A DNA stretch of 64,000 bases from Massospora cicadina (taxonomy: Eukaryota; Entomophthoromycota; Entomophthoromycetes; Entomophthorales; Entomophthoraceae): positions 186,001 to 250,000 of the forward strand of contig JAKSZP010002652.1 of assembly GCA_022478985.1 (NCBI GenBank). The letters run 5' to 3'. A model generated the notes under the pieces. That model saw only the letters and a list, made by a program, of their open reading frames with translations. It did not search any database and was not told the DNA's origin. This document shows positions 1 through 10,949 of this stretch, piece by piece; the stretch's first letter is position 1; every line of letters begins with the position of its first letter. A program made the position numbers and the translations under genes.

Positions 1-1
1 T

Positions 2-349
2 GTCACTGAAAAGGAGTGCCTTGCTGTTTTACTTGCGGTCAAATACTCTTGCACTTTTCTTTATGGGACATCTCTCAAAATAATTACTGACCACGCCTCA
101 TTGATGTGGTTACAGAATATGAAAGATCCCACTGGGCGGTTGGCTCGCTGGGCTCTTAAGCTTCAGCATTATGATATGACCATTGAGCACTGAGCTGGGA
201 CATGCCATATGAACATTGATGGGCTGACGCGGCTGCCTGTCCTTCACCTTGACAATAGCGAAGCTGAGTGGTTGCATGACCTTCTGATGACTCTTGACTC
301 ATGGGCTGATGAAGATGAACCTGTACAGAAGCTGCTCACTCGGCACTTC
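2..349 (+). pseudogene. Element H: RNase H domain of Ty3/Gypsy pol (5' part off-window)
   Basis: The window opens inside a Gypsy polyprotein read in the frame starting at base 2. Recognisable are the RNase H signature TEKECLAVLLAV, the active-site block ITDHASLMWLQ and the typical GRLARWALKLQ stretch, followed by the linker ending NIDGLTRLP. RNase H degrades the RNA strand of the RNA/DNA hybrid during reverse transcription. The frame is broken by TGA at 191-193 and at 350-352. Both lie where related elements have arginine, so they look like CGA to TGA decay. The linker (EAEWLHDLL, DSWADEDEPV) closely resembles the one in element E near 38000, so H and E are related families. The upstream gag, protease and reverse transcriptase lie outside the window. 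Confidence 0.88.
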
Positions 350-352
350 TGA

Positions 353-1477
353 AACACAAAGGTGGAGAACGAGAAATTATATAAGAAAATAGGAGTAAAT
401 TGGTTGCCCTATCTCTGGCCATCTGAGCGAGTCCCTGTCAATTTAGAGTTTCACACTATCATGGGGCATGGCAGAGTATACAAAACCTATGAGTGGATAA
501 AAGAGCGGTACTATTGGGAGGGCATCATGGAAACCATAACTAAAGTCTTAGATTCAAGCTTGACCTGTAAGAAACAAATCAGCTTTAAGACCCAATATCA
601 GTATCAACCTACGACGCTCCACCAACCCTTCCACACCATACGTTTGGACGTGGTAGGTGCTCTCCCTTAAACTACAAGTGTAAATCGCTATATCTTGGTT
701 GGTATTGATAGTTTCACCAAGTGAGTTGAAGCTGTTGCTCTTCCCACTCAGACTGCTAAAGGGCTACCTTCTTACACCAGTACATCTTCACTCGGCATGG
801 GTGCCCCAGATCCTCCTTTGTGAAAATGGGGAAATTTACTTCACAAGTGGTAAAGCTCCTCGCTACTTCTATGGGAGCTCAACAACTCTTCTCAGCCCCC
901 TATAACCCATCCACAAATGGTGCGGTAGAAAGAGTTATTGGGACCTTAGTCTCAATTTTACGCAAAATGGCTACTTCAGACCCTCTCCACTGGAATCTCT
1001 AGCTGCCCAGTACCCTCATGGACTACCATATTAGCTACCATCATATCCTCACGAAGTCTCCTTTCCAGGTGCTATATGGGTGAGAATCTGGAGTGCCAGC
1101 ATCATTAGCCAAGGATGTTTTCTCTGACTGGACTTATCCTGAACCATCCATGGAAAAGTTTTCCAACACATCATCCAATTACAATAAGAGGTCATGACTA
1201 ATTTAGCAAAGACTGTTGCCAAAGGAGGCCAAGTTGCGTTTGAGCTCAGGGCCCCTCTTCCTTCATTCCAAGTATATGACTTGGTACTATATTACCACAA
1301 CTGAATCACTCCAAGAATTGAAAAGCTCATCTCTATCTGGGAATGGCCATTTTAAGTCACATACAAACGAGGGGATGAGTATTAAATTGAATCCCTCACT
1401 TCTGGACTCACTATCAACTGAGTTCATGGCCATTTCCTTCAGCCCTATTCATCCCTCCAACATTCTTGAGGGGGTAA
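353..1477 (+). pseudogene. Element H: integrase of Ty3/Gypsy pol
   Basis: This continues the same frame after the second stop. The zinc-binding region keeps the His pair (HTIMGH) and one of the two cysteines (LTCKK); the first Cys position reads Ser. The core keeps the first Asp (RLDVVGALP) and the last Glu (NPSTNGAVERVIGTL), but the middle block reads CENGE where DNG is expected, so the second catalytic Asp is Glu. Stops and frameshifts occur at 668, around 720-830 and after 1000. The C-terminal block KSPFQVLYG and a tail running into the polypurine tract are visible. Integrase would insert the cDNA into the host chromosome; this copy is dead. Confidence 0.87.
1467..1477 (+). other. Polypurine tract of element H
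   Basis: The run gagggggtaa lies directly before the TG of the 3' LTR. It is the expected primer site for plus-strand DNA synthesis and fixes the LTR boundary. The same purine run followed by taa stands before the LTRs of A, B and E. Confidence 0.75.
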
Positions 1478-2337
1478 TGTCGGACATTTGCCTCCCAGGC
1501 TTCAGAATAAGAATGTTGTGGATAAAACTCAGCCAAATAGAGGAAATGTCAGATATATATGAGTCTGTAATAATGAGGAAATCGATTTTAATGATAATAG
1601 CAATTTAGTCATCCAAAAGACCCTAGCTGATTCTCAGTGAAACCCCTCAAATTGGGGTAGCACAATTTTGAATTCTCTATGGGCAACTAAACCAATAGCC
1701 AGCAGTCAGATTACTCAGACCACAAAGTGGACCATGGGGCATCCATTGGACGGTACTCCCTAGCCATGCCAGTTCCATTCAAGCACCTATGCGGGGACCA
1801 CCCCCTTTTTATAGGTGTGGTGGGGGTCCCTCAACATGAAATATTTTTATTGAATAGGGATTAGCTGCAATTAATCAGATAATTACCCCACGGGTACGTC
1901 TTAGCCAAACATAATTCACCATCCATTGTTCAGCCAGAGTGAAGCAAGTTTTCTGAGCTTTAATAGGCTAAAATCACATATTACCTAATTTGGAATTTCC
2001 CAAGGTATCAAACGTTGAGCCTCAACGTTTTATATACTATTAACAATTTATTAAGGACTCACTCTTTTTCCCCTGAGCTGCACCAAATAAAAATCTATAA
2101 ATCTAAACATTTTCATATTTATATATCTTAAATATCTTTCAGATAAGTGCTGAGAGAAACCCTCCTCAAATATTGTCAGATTAGGGGTAAATAAGCATTA
2201 GCAAGCCTTTTTCCAACCCAAAAATTCAATAAACATTCATATTATCACTCTGTATTTAGATTTAGTTTTTCAATATTTAAATTCAATTTACTTCATCAAT
2301 TCTGATATAATCCTAAATTAATTGGGATGAATCCCTT
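1478..2337 (+). repeat. 3' LTR of element H, left part, cut by insertion of element C
   Basis: It starts TGTCGGACATTTG straight after the polypurine tract. The sequence is AT-rich and non-coding. Element C interrupts it at 2338 and the target sequence resumes at 19633. I could not find the right-hand end of this LTR, because the 5' LTR of H is off-window and no matching terminus is visible beyond 19633. Confidence 0.65.
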
Positions 2338-2932
2338 TGTCAGAGTTTCTGGCCACTTAGGGTGCTCGCATGGTGCAGGCTCAGAATCCCAACAAAGAGC
2401 AGGCGTGGGAGACTCAGTCCATCACCCTGCCTAAGAGAAAGTGGGCCAAAATTCCCCCAACTTTACCAACCCTGACGCTGATTAGAGAAAGGCTTTTATT
2501 TATTATATTAAATTAGTTATAGCAAATATAAAAAATTAAATTAGTTGTAGGGTAAAAGGTACAGTTTATTAGAGGGAGCCTCATATTATTTATAGTGCTA
2601 AGGCTTAAGGTGAGAGGGCAAAAATGCGTAATAAGCAATGGGAAAAATGCCTAACAATAGAAGGCAATTGATGCTTTGCTTAACAAAACTCTTGTTATCA
2701 ATTGCTAATTAAAATAATACTTATAACTCAAGACTTGGATTCTTATTAGGATAAATCCACAACTATTAAATGGCTTGAGCTATTATTAAATTTTACTGAA
2801 GATTTCACAATCCATCAAATGTGCTCAAACCAAATTTACTGGGGATCCTAGTTCAGCATTTGTCAATAATTGAATATTGGCAAGTTGTAACCCCTAGTAG
2901 AGGCTTCTCCCATTGAAGGGATTTTCCCAACA
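2338..2932 (-). repeat. 3' LTR of element C
   Basis: It begins TGTCAGAGTTTCTGGCCACTTAGG and ends CCCAACA. It aligns along its length with 18140-19632 once the B-type solo LTR is removed from that copy. The purine-rich minus strand at 2933-2945 (aaggggttc) is the likely polypurine tract. Confidence 0.85.
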
Positions 2933-3128
2933 GAACCCCTTCAAACCTCAACTGGGGGTCAAGAGCCAAGATGTCTTAGAAGGGCGGGGTCATAAAATCC
3001 GTAGGTATAGTTTGGTAGGCCGGTAGAAGAAGTTAAGTTTTGGTGGCTGTGGTCTCATAAAAACAAAGAAAGATCCTAATATAGCAAGATTGGTATAGGC
3101 CAAAGGTGGATGGCACAGAGACAACCGT
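2933..3128 (-). other. Internal 3' end of element C, non-coding
   Basis: This is the short internal segment of C between its 3' LTR and the B1 insertion. I see no coding motif. The last five bases, accgt (3124-3128), are the left target-site duplication of B1. The segment continues at 15757. Confidence 0.65.
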
Positions 3129-4024
3129 TGTAAGGAGAGTGTCTATAACTCTCCTGTTCCCAGAGGGGTGGTGCACAATGAACAGACCCAAAACCAGGGA
3201 ACTAGTAATTAGTAGTTAAGTTAGTAGAGCCCATCAAAGGGTGCTTGAGCTGTAGTAACTTAGGGCAAGGGTGGTTAACGATATATTAAAGAATGACCCC
3301 AGACTAATAACAAGGCAGGAGTGATCCCCAAAGTGGGGTCAATACCCAGCGTTCTGTGGGCTTGAGTGCAAAAGCAGCCCAGGCTAGAGGGAACCAGGGC
3401 GGCCCAGAAGTGCACCAGAGGAGAGAGAAATATTTGTGGAAATCATATAGTTAACGTTGCAAGAGACCTCCTTGAAGAGGTCCACGCACAGGTTCATCCT
3501 ACACATCATAGAGAAAACCTATACCAACAAATGGTTTTTACTTGGGAGGAAGTCAACCAACAAGAGAGATTGGTCTCAAGAAAACAGATCTAAGGAAATT
3601 TGGGGGAATAATTAATTGATGGGAGTGTTGCTATGCCAAGGTGCGCCAATAAGCACACACTTCCATTGGCCAGTGTACTATACTTGGTAATTGACTGAAC
3701 TTGGGTTATCAATTGTAGGTAAGACAGACCCAAGCTGGAAATTTCGAAAACTGAATGGGTTTTGAGACCCTATTCACCAAGAAATTGAATCAAACCATAA
3801 TTTTTAATTGCAAAGCTGGTTCATTTTAACGCACCTGCTGTAATACAAGACTGAACTTCTCTCACATCACCAGGTCCAACCTGGGCACACCTCGCCTTAA
3901 CAGCGTTGGTCAATGGTATGTTTTAGGTCAGGGAGGCCTGCCAACTTCACCCTCTTGGCCTCCTGACATGCAGCTTTATCCTTGGTTTTTGTCCCCATTA
4001 TTATATTATCCTCAAGCCATGACA
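3129..4024 (-). repeat. 3' LTR of B1
   Basis: On the plus strand it runs from TGTAAGGAGAGTGTC to CAAGCCATGACA (896 bp). The purine-rich minus-strand tract gagagggtaa at 4025-4034 precedes its sense start TGTCATGGCTTG. The motif agtcaaccaac at 3551-3561 is, on the sense strand, the exact complement of the B1 primer site (see findings). The LTR family recurs at 15007-15751, 18219-19106, 41176-42026, 46278-47128 and 47129-47663. Confidence 0.92.
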
Positions 4025-4345
4025 TTACCCTCTCATTCTTCTGGGGGCTCCAACCCCCTCCAGGGGCTTTCGCCAGGGAAAAGTTCTTGTGGGATGGGGC
4101 CAACTTCATAGTGGCAACGGTTTGCTTTGACTAGATTTGGCGGCCTGGGGAAAACGCTTGTGGAAAATGTCAATCAGGTATTGAACATGTGCGCAGTCAC
4201 GTGCTGGTACCCACTGTTTTCCGCTGCTCCAAATACCTTCCTGGATACAAGGTACTCAAGTTGGCTTCTTACATGGCGGGAGGCAACAATTTGCTCCACC
4301 TCCAACTTTAGCGCCCCATCAATGAATAAGCATCTGGAGTCTTAG
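4025..4345 (-). pseudogene. B1: decayed chromodomain at the C terminus of pol
   Basis: The minus strand reads LEVEQIVASRHVRSQLEYL, aligning with the intact chromodomain of B2 (42027-42326). In chromoviruses this domain steers integration toward marked chromatin. The WKGF and SWVP positions are altered here (RKVF, SGYQ), and a stop follows MFNT where B2 continues in frame. The tail ends at the polypurine tract next to the 3' LTR. Confidence 0.8.
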
Positions 4346-5690
4346 GTGGGGGGCCCTCAAACAACATTAATTTGCTTTTGTGAAAGATTGAAAAGATCCA
4401 AAACAAAAAGGGAAGATGTAACAGGTATGAGGCGTGGCCCACCTTTTTTTGACAACGCGGTAAGGGCCAATCCCCTTTAGTCCCAGCATTGTGCATGGCT
4501 GCTTGATAGAGATGGTATGAGCATCAAGCATCACGAGATCCCCTTCTTTATACGCTGGAACCACTTATCTTTTTCCATCGGCGTTCACCTTATAAACTTG
4601 CATTGCTGCCTCCAAACTTGTGGAGACCCCCTGGTGTACTTTCTTGATAGTCTTAGCAAAGTCCACCACCACTTCAACTTTTGTTCCACAACTAGGCTCC
4701 ATGTTGAATGTGGGGTTAAACACATGGTTGGCAAAAAATGGGAAAACACCAATAGATGCATATAACGTGTTGTTGTAGCTAAACTGGGCCATAAGAAGGT
4801 GAGAAACCAAATCTGAATGATTCGCAGCAGTGTAACACCGCAGAAACTGTTACAAGCACTGGTTCACTCGTTCAGTCTGACCAACTGATTGGGGGCGATA
4901 GGGAGTTGAATGGCAGAGGTGAATTCGAAGAGTCTTACACGATTTTTCAAAAGACAGAGGTAAACTGGGGTCCCCAATCGCTAATAATTTCTTGGGGAAT
5001 CCCATGAAGCGCAAACACATGAGTGATAAAGAGCCTAGCCATTTCAGCCGCGGTTACTGTGGTTCTGCAAGGAAAAAGGTGAGAGAACTTTTTAAAAAGG
5101 TCCATTACAACCATGATAGCATCATTCCCATCAGAAATAGGTAATTCCACAACGAAATCTACCAATAAGGAAGTCCAAGGCCCTTCATTCTTTTGAACTG
5201 GCACCAACAACCCCACTAGTGGTTGTCAACTTGGTTTCATTTGATTGCATATCAGGCACACTTTACAATACCTGCCCACCTGAGCGGGTAAGCTCTTCCA
5301 ATTGTATGTGCGGCAAATCAGCTCCATAGTCTTCGCCTTCCCAGGATGACCAACGGTGATTACGTCATGATGTCCTGGATGATTATCAGGTGAAGTGGTC
5401 CAGCAAGAACCCATAGGCGTTCCTGAAACCACACCATCTCATCATTTGCGTGATAATCTCTGGTTATATCCTCTTGATTAAGTGCACTCTTAGCAAAGAC
5501 CATAGTATATCTGGCCAACAACGGCTGAGAAAGGACTTCCATTCTGAACATACCATATTCCTCCGCATTTTCCAAAGGGCAAGAGATGGCCTGTTGGCTG
5601 AGGAGAGGGAGGTTGAGACACAATCTAACCTGATGGAATCATCAAATGGGTATTATGTACCTCTACCTCTTTTGGATTAGGAGCTATTGC
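4346..5690 (-). pseudogene. B1: integrase
   Basis: Several minus-strand frames carry integrase pieces that match B2. The zinc-binding block has GHPGKAKTMELICRTYNW and CKVCLICNQMKPS (5226-5432). The core has the first Asp in LLVDFVVELP and the second in [12 protein letters not shown] (4947-5216). A C-terminal part with FSYNNTLYASIGVFPF and the coiled stretch up to ADGKR lies at 4565-4810, and a GPYRVVKK block lies near 4440. At least four frameshifts separate the pieces, so no functional enzyme is made. Confidence 0.87.
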
Positions 5691-6330
5691 AGGGTTGTTG
5701 ATCAAAGCATCCGCCAAACCATTCTCCTTGCCCTTAGTAAACTCATAAGAAAATGCAAATTGGGAAAAGGTCTCATGTCAGTAGTTTGCCGTGAGGTCAA
5801 GACAAGAGGTGCGCGGTAAAACAGCAAGGCACAGTGATCTGTACGTACATGGAAAGGTTGGTAAGAGCCATGCAGGTAATGACGCCAACAGATCAATGCC
5901 TCCACCACTGCCAATAAATCTTTGTCATAAATGGCTTAGTTCAACTCAGGCAGAGACATATTAAAATAAAAATATCCCACCAGATACTATATTCCATATA
6001 CACCTACTTGTAACAAGGCAGCCGCTATGTTGAAGTTGGAGGCATCAGTAGATACAATAAACTCCTTTTTATGATCTACATGATGAAGGACAGACGTGGA
6101 CAAAAGGGTTCACTTTACAGCTTAAAATGCATCCTCCAAAATGGGGGACCACTGAAGCACTTTTGCCCCACTCGCCTCATACAAGGGAGCTGCAACTTCA
6201 GAAAGATTTGGTGTGAACTTCTTGAGGAACGTACACGTTCCCAAAAAAATCCTCAATTCCTTGACTGAAGTTGGGATGGGCCACTCACAAATTGCCTTCA
6301 CCTTGTCTGGAGTTATCATGTGCCTTGCTC
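5691..6330 (-). pseudogene. B1: RNase H
   Basis: The minus strand shows VVEALICWRHYLHGSYQPFHVRTDHCALLFYRAPLV (5702-5914 region), the RNase H core with the conserved Asp-His pair in RTDH. Upstream, around 5990-6110, are remnants of the block with the first catalytic Asp (STDASNFNIAAAL in sense). The connection subdomain (ICEWPIPTSVKELRIFLGTCTFLKKFTPNLSEVAAP) lies at 6122-6319. Stops and frameshifts break the frame. Confidence 0.83.
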
Positions 6331-7030
6331 AAACATGAAGTACCCCATAAAGATGACCTGGGACTATAAGAATGCACACTTACTGATATTCAGCGTAAGG
6401 TTGGCTGCTTTTAACCTCTCCACCACTTGCTGAAGGTGTACTGCATGGGAATCATGATCAGGGGAAAACACCAGAATATCATCCATGTAGACAACTGCGC
6501 ATGCTCCCAGAAAGTCTCTTAAAGCCACATTAATATGACGTTGAAAGATAGCAGGTGCATTCTTGAGACCAAAGGGCATAGCCAAAATTAGAAATCTTTT
6601 TTTTGGTACAGAATGCAGCTAGCCACTCCTGGCCCTTCTTAATCCAGATCTAATTGAACGCTTTTAGGCAATCCAGTTTGAAGAAGACTTCTCTCTCAAC
6701 ATAGCGTGCAATCTGGGAATCCAAAGGGATGGGATGTAAATCTGGTACAGTGACATTGTTTAGGTTCGCATAATCTACGCATGGGTGTAAAGTACCATCA
6801 GATTTCTCCATGAAGAGAAGTGGAGAGCATACTGGAAGAGTTACGCTGGAAAATCGCGACTTTGGTTGACTGCTCATTAACCCACACATTTAATGCTGCT
6901 TCCTCCCATAAGGTCAAAGGGTAAATTGGGGACGATATGCACACCAGATCAGCAGAGAGCTTGAATTCACAATCAAACTCTAAATGAGCAGGTAACACAT
7001 TGGTTGAAGCCGCATCAAATGAAGATTCCA
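6331..7030 (-). pseudogene. B1: reverse transcriptase
   Basis: The palm domain is clear: FMEKSDGTLHPCVDYANLNN at 6720-6830, the MPFGLKNAPAIFQR block, and the catalytic VVYMDDILVFSP near 6480. The YMDD aspartates are intact. Frameshifts near 6590 and 6830 break the frame. The enzyme copies element RNA into DNA in the virus-like particle. The piece EREVFFKLDCLKAFN allows direct comparison with B3, where element D is inserted at the same point. Confidence 0.88.
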
Positions 7031-7500
7031 AACATTATGAACAGGAAGGTAAAGGTACATCCAGTGAGGGCTTCAACAATGGAGTGAGACTGAGAGTATG
7101 GATATTGGGCCAGTGGGGCAGATCGCCCTGAAAATTTGTCTCAGACAATGGAACAATTAATATACGATCATTCTTTAATGTTAAAGACAGGGTATTATCT
7201 TTCATGTTGGTCCTGACGTCAAACTTTCGCCACCACTCTATTCCCAAAATAATGAGGTACAAGAGGTTTGAGATTGCTTGGAAATGATCCGTCAAAAGGT
7301 ACTTGCCCACTTGATAATTCTCTAACCCTAGTACCTTAAGGGTGGGAATACCTTGAGAAGCCTCTCAAAACCATACCATCTGGCAAGTAACTAAGCTCAA
7401 GGTAGTCGGCTAGGTCCTGGTCAATAAAATTCTCAGAAGCTCCAGTATCCACCAAAATATTAGTACTGATTTTAACTGAAGGGGAAGAAAAGGAAGCAGT
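7031..7500 (-). pseudogene. B1: aspartic protease and linker to reverse transcriptase
   Basis: The minus strand carries ILVDTGASENFIDQ, with the catalytic DTG at 7441-7449, followed by a region with LNYLIILGIEWWRKFDVRTN-like sequence (7035-7310). The protease would cut the Gag-Pol precursor. The active site is preserved but the frame is broken downstream, around 7370. The homologous segment of B2 is at 45207-45500. Confidence 0.84.
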
Positions 7501-8245
7501 TAACAAAAAAACCTAAATGCTCTTTATTTATAGCAGACAACGCTAACACTTCACCAAAAAATACTCTTCATGTGTAAACATACCTCCAGAGTACTTCTGC
7601 ATCATAGAATGGAGAGGGATAGTTGGCAAATCTTACTGCTGAGGTCACATATCCCACCATATCTTCAGCAACTGCATAAACATTTTTGTATTTAAGAAGT
7701 AACTCATTTTCCACCTCCTGTGTTCTGCGGATCATGGTTGTGGTAAAGCGTGGGTTATCTGAAATGATTTGTATACTGAAATGGGGTCCATATCTGAGTC
7801 ATAAGAGAAGATATATGGCTCAGTTGTATATATAAAAATGACATTATAAAACGCGTTTTGGGATGAAAATGACACCATACACATTTCAGCAACGGGTTGT
7901 TCACATTTGTCCAGGGCCATCATCATCAGGTTCTTCATCAATGATCCCACCTGCACCACCCAAACGTGGTGCTGAGAAGAAAATGATTTGATTGTGTCAA
8001 TTATAGGAATTTTGGTGGAAAGCCGGGGCATCATGATTTTTGAGATCATAAATTATCTGTATCCACTGGGTAAAGGCAATAAAGGTGGGTACTTTCCAGT
8101 AGAAATTAGCAAAAATAACGTCAAGATGCTCCAACCTTTGTGAAAAAGAGAAAACATTGGTGAGTCCCACTGCGGCTGTGACCAACAGATGGTGCACCCT
8201 GGTTACACTTTGTGAAAGTCCCACACGGAAAAAGTTCATGCACAT
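7501..8245 (-). pseudogene. B1: compact Gag
   Basis: This is the Gag region between the PBS and protease, recognised because it is shared with B2 and B3. Conserved pieces are an opening MCMNFFRVGL (ATG at 8243-8245), MMPRLSTKIP (about 8035), VVQVGSLM, SSQNAFYN, a block with PRFTTTMIRRTQEVENELLLKY and AVAEDMVGYV. No CCHC zinc knuckle is present, as in Tf1 Gag. The first ATG lies about 25 bases from the LTR, so the leader is almost only the PBS. Frameshifts occur near 8035 and 7730. Confidence 0.7.
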
Positions 8246-8256
8246 AAGAATAAATG

Positions 8257-8269
8257 GTTGGTTGACTAA
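8257..8269 (-). other. B1 primer-binding site of the self-priming type
   Basis: On the minus strand, two bases after the 5' LTR, stands AGTCAACCAAC (8257-8267). It does not begin with the TGG expected for a tRNA 3' end. Its exact complement occurs once in each LTR of B1 (3551-3561 and 15277-15287). This is the arrangement known from Tf1, where the mRNA 5' end folds back to prime. Confidence 0.7.
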
Positions 8270-8426
8270 TGTAAGGAGAGTGTCTATAGCTCTCCTGTTC
8301 CCAAAGGGGTGGTTCATGGTTCCCAGACCCAACAGCAGGGAACTTTTCCAATAATAGTAAAGTTAGTAGAGCCCTGAAGAGGATGCTTGAGCTGTAGTAA
8401 CTTAGGGCAAGGTTGGTTAATGATAG
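8270..8426 (-). repeat. 5' LTR of B1, fragment 1 (left of the A insertion)
   Basis: It starts TGTAAGGAGAGTGTC like the 3' LTR and is cut by element A after gatag (8422-8426). The matching sequence resumes at 15007, as comparison with 3129-4024 shows. Confidence 0.92.
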
Positions 8427-8988
8427 TGTTGCGATTCCAATATGACTGGATGATAAGCCTGGAACACTAGGGAGGATAGGAAAGAATCTTCCGAACATGA
8501 TATCAAAACAATCATTTGAGTGCTTTGAGATGATGCGATATTGGGATATAATGGGTTATTATTGAATCGCCTTTAAATAAGGCAATAAGGTGATAAGGCG
8601 CTGTTGACATTCAACAAATACAAAATTAGATTGCCTCAAATTAGGGCGATATGGAGCTAAAGAATAACAAGCTGAAACCAAGGATAATCGGCGTAATAGA
8701 ATATTTTAAGCTATGATAGTGGTATCATCCAAAGCTGCTGTATATAAGTGAGATGGGCGATTGAGAAGGTTAGTTTGTTAACAGTAGAGAGAGAACAGAA
8801 CAGCGAAAGGTCGATTTATTTATTAAAGTAAATAAAGAGACTTTTGGGGTAATTGATCCTATTTTTAGTATTTTTCAAGCGTGTTCAAAGGACCCATGAT
8901 CCTCACATCATCTGTCTGTTGTTCAGTGGGTTCAAACTGTCTGAACAGTATGGTGGATCCTAACGATACCGTCTGAAAGATTATAACA
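8427..8988 (+). repeat. 5' LTR of element A
   Basis: 562 bp from TGTTGCGATTCCAATATGAC to GATTATAACA. A TATA-like tataagtga stands near 8740 and a run resembling a transcript 5' region follows. It aligns with 14425-15001. The first 35 bases recur in the solo LTR at 47949-48415. Confidence 0.94.
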
Positions 8989-8989
8989 A

Positions 8990-9007
8990 TGGTGCTCACT
9001 ATAGGGA
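8990..9007 (+). other. tRNA-type primer-binding site of element A
   Basis: TGGTGCTCACTATAGGGA starts two bases after the LTR. The TGG start matches the CCA end of a tRNA whose acceptor stem should begin GCTCACT. The same site, with small changes, is used by C, D, E, F and G. Confidence 0.85.
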
Positions 9008-9053
9008 GTCCAGTGATCTACCACTAAATACTTAGGATCTCCAGTCACCGGCT

Positions 9054-10590
9054 ATGTCTCATAAAGCCTGCATTACTGGGGAATCTTCACAAAGCGCTGC
9101 ACTAGCTGATTATGAGGAGCTTAAACTCACTTTAAACGCAGTGCTCAAGAAACAGGATGAACTTCTTCAATAAAGAAATACCATGATGCACCAGCTTGAC
9201 AGCACGTTTAGCCAAATTCAAATTCTGGGATAACAAAACAAGGAACTCGCTGATTGTTCAGATGATACCACTGAATGGCTGCAGTACGTGGAGTAGTAAT
9301 TGACAAGTACCTCCCAGTCTTCTCACTGGGAAGAGGATGGATGACAAAGGGGCACCATATGAGGCGGAATATGACGCTGGTAGGAGCTACTGCACCCAGG
9401 ATGGTCGGCTATGAATATGAATATGAGTCAGAGCGCCAATCCCCTCAAGTGATGGTGGTGCTGCCCATGGCAGAAGGCCACACTACCCCTGAAGCAGTGG
9501 ACATCCAAACTTACGCTGGACCAGAATTCACATTGATAAACTGCTTTTGAAGCTTGACTCATTCCTCAGTATGCCCCAAAAAGCTGTGAACGGTATGAGG
9601 AGGTCAATATTGAGAAACTGCCTCCATTTGATTGAAATGGGAATATCCATGGCTTTATTAAATGGTTTGAATTTACAGCAAGAATGCGCATCTAATTGAT
9701 GGAAAACTAAACTGTTGATATCTTCCTTGGATGTTGAGAGTGTCAATCAAGTCACCCGTTACCTCACAAGCAGATCTGTTACCTATAGGGATGTAAAAGA
9801 TACTGTGCTTCGCCTGTTTGGGGGCACCTCAAAGATGTCGCAGTGGAAGGCGGAATTCTAAACAATTGGATTCTGCCGTACTGAGACTCTCATGGAGTTC
9901 GTAGATAAATTTATGATGGAAGCTCATGTGCTGAATGGGGAAGGATACTTAGTGGAAGCTGACATGTGCATTACCATGACCTCCGCGGTGAAGCTATAAT
10001 GAGAGCTTCACAATGTCATTTTGCTGATTTTGGATTATGACGTTACCCTTCTCAAAATCGTACAGTTTTTGCGTTGCATATCCCCTAGCTTTCCGCCACT
10101 AAATATGGAATGGAAGACTACCGCCTCTGCTGTACCCTCTTATTCAGGAGAATACACTCGTCTGACTCTCATTCCGCCTAGCAACCTTCAGCCTTACTAT
10201 AATTCTGCGCCTCATCCATGGCAAAATTATTCTCATCAGTTCAATTATCACCCTGGGGCTGGTTACAAAAATCTTCAGCAACCTAACTACCAACCAGGAC
10301 CTAGTTACGCCAAATGTCAGCAATCAACTTACCACCTGGTCCTGGTTACGCTGAACATCCCCAAACTGTCCAACCTGGACCCTCTTATAAAAATCAAGTA
10401 TGTGGCTCTTATGGGGTTAGCTGCTATGAATGCAGTCACCCTGGCCACTTGGAAAAATTCTGCCATAACCGCCGTGTGCACTACATGCACCAAGATCAAT
10501 GCTATTAGAGAAAAGATGAAGCAGAGTAAAGATGGGACTCTCTACCTTCGCGATCCCAAACCCCAAATGTCCCTGAATAAATAGCAGTAT
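9054..10590 (+). pseudogene. Element A: Gag with CCHC zinc knuckle
   Basis: The ATG at 9054 opens MSHKACITGESSQ and a short coiled-coil candidate (YEELKLTLNAVLKKQDELLQ) before a TAA where Gln (CAA) fits. The capsid-like core is visible at 9780-10000 (YRDVKDTVLRLFGG, SQWKAEF, ETLMEFVDKFMMEAHVL). It is followed by a Tyr/Pro/Gly/Gln-rich segment with repeated NYQPGPSY-like units (10230-10400). The nucleocapsid knuckle CYECSHPGHLEKFC (10422-10463) has perfect C-X2-C-X4-H-X4-C spacing. Frameshifts lie near 9550, 10010 and between 10320 and 10420. Confidence 0.85.
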
Positions 10591-10949
10591 ATCCCGCAAA
10601 AGTCCCTCAGTACGATGACAGAATTTTATACCAGCAGCCAGTTGGAGGAGTGAATGTAGTGACATGAGCTCAAGCCAAGGCTGCGGCGGACAAAGGATCT
10701 TCAAAGAAACTGAAGCCATACAGATGCCAAATGCTTGATCAAGCTTCCTTGGGCAAGCTGGATTCTGCCACAGATGCGCCAACTCTGAAAGGAATAAACA
10801 TTACCCTTCAGTTAGACGCCATTGTCAAAGAATATTCCAAAGTTGGTGAGGGGATAATGAGTTTATTGAAAAGAGAAATCATATAAATGTCCATGTATTA
10901 AACAATCATATTCTTCTTATTCTGAGTGTATGTACTGTGATAAGTTTTG

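Noticed and set aside
8121..8498. A 125-codon minus-strand open frame rich in Leu and Ser
   Set aside because: It crosses the A LTR, the B LTR and the B leader in one frame, so it cannot be a real gene. It is a chance reading across an insertion boundary.
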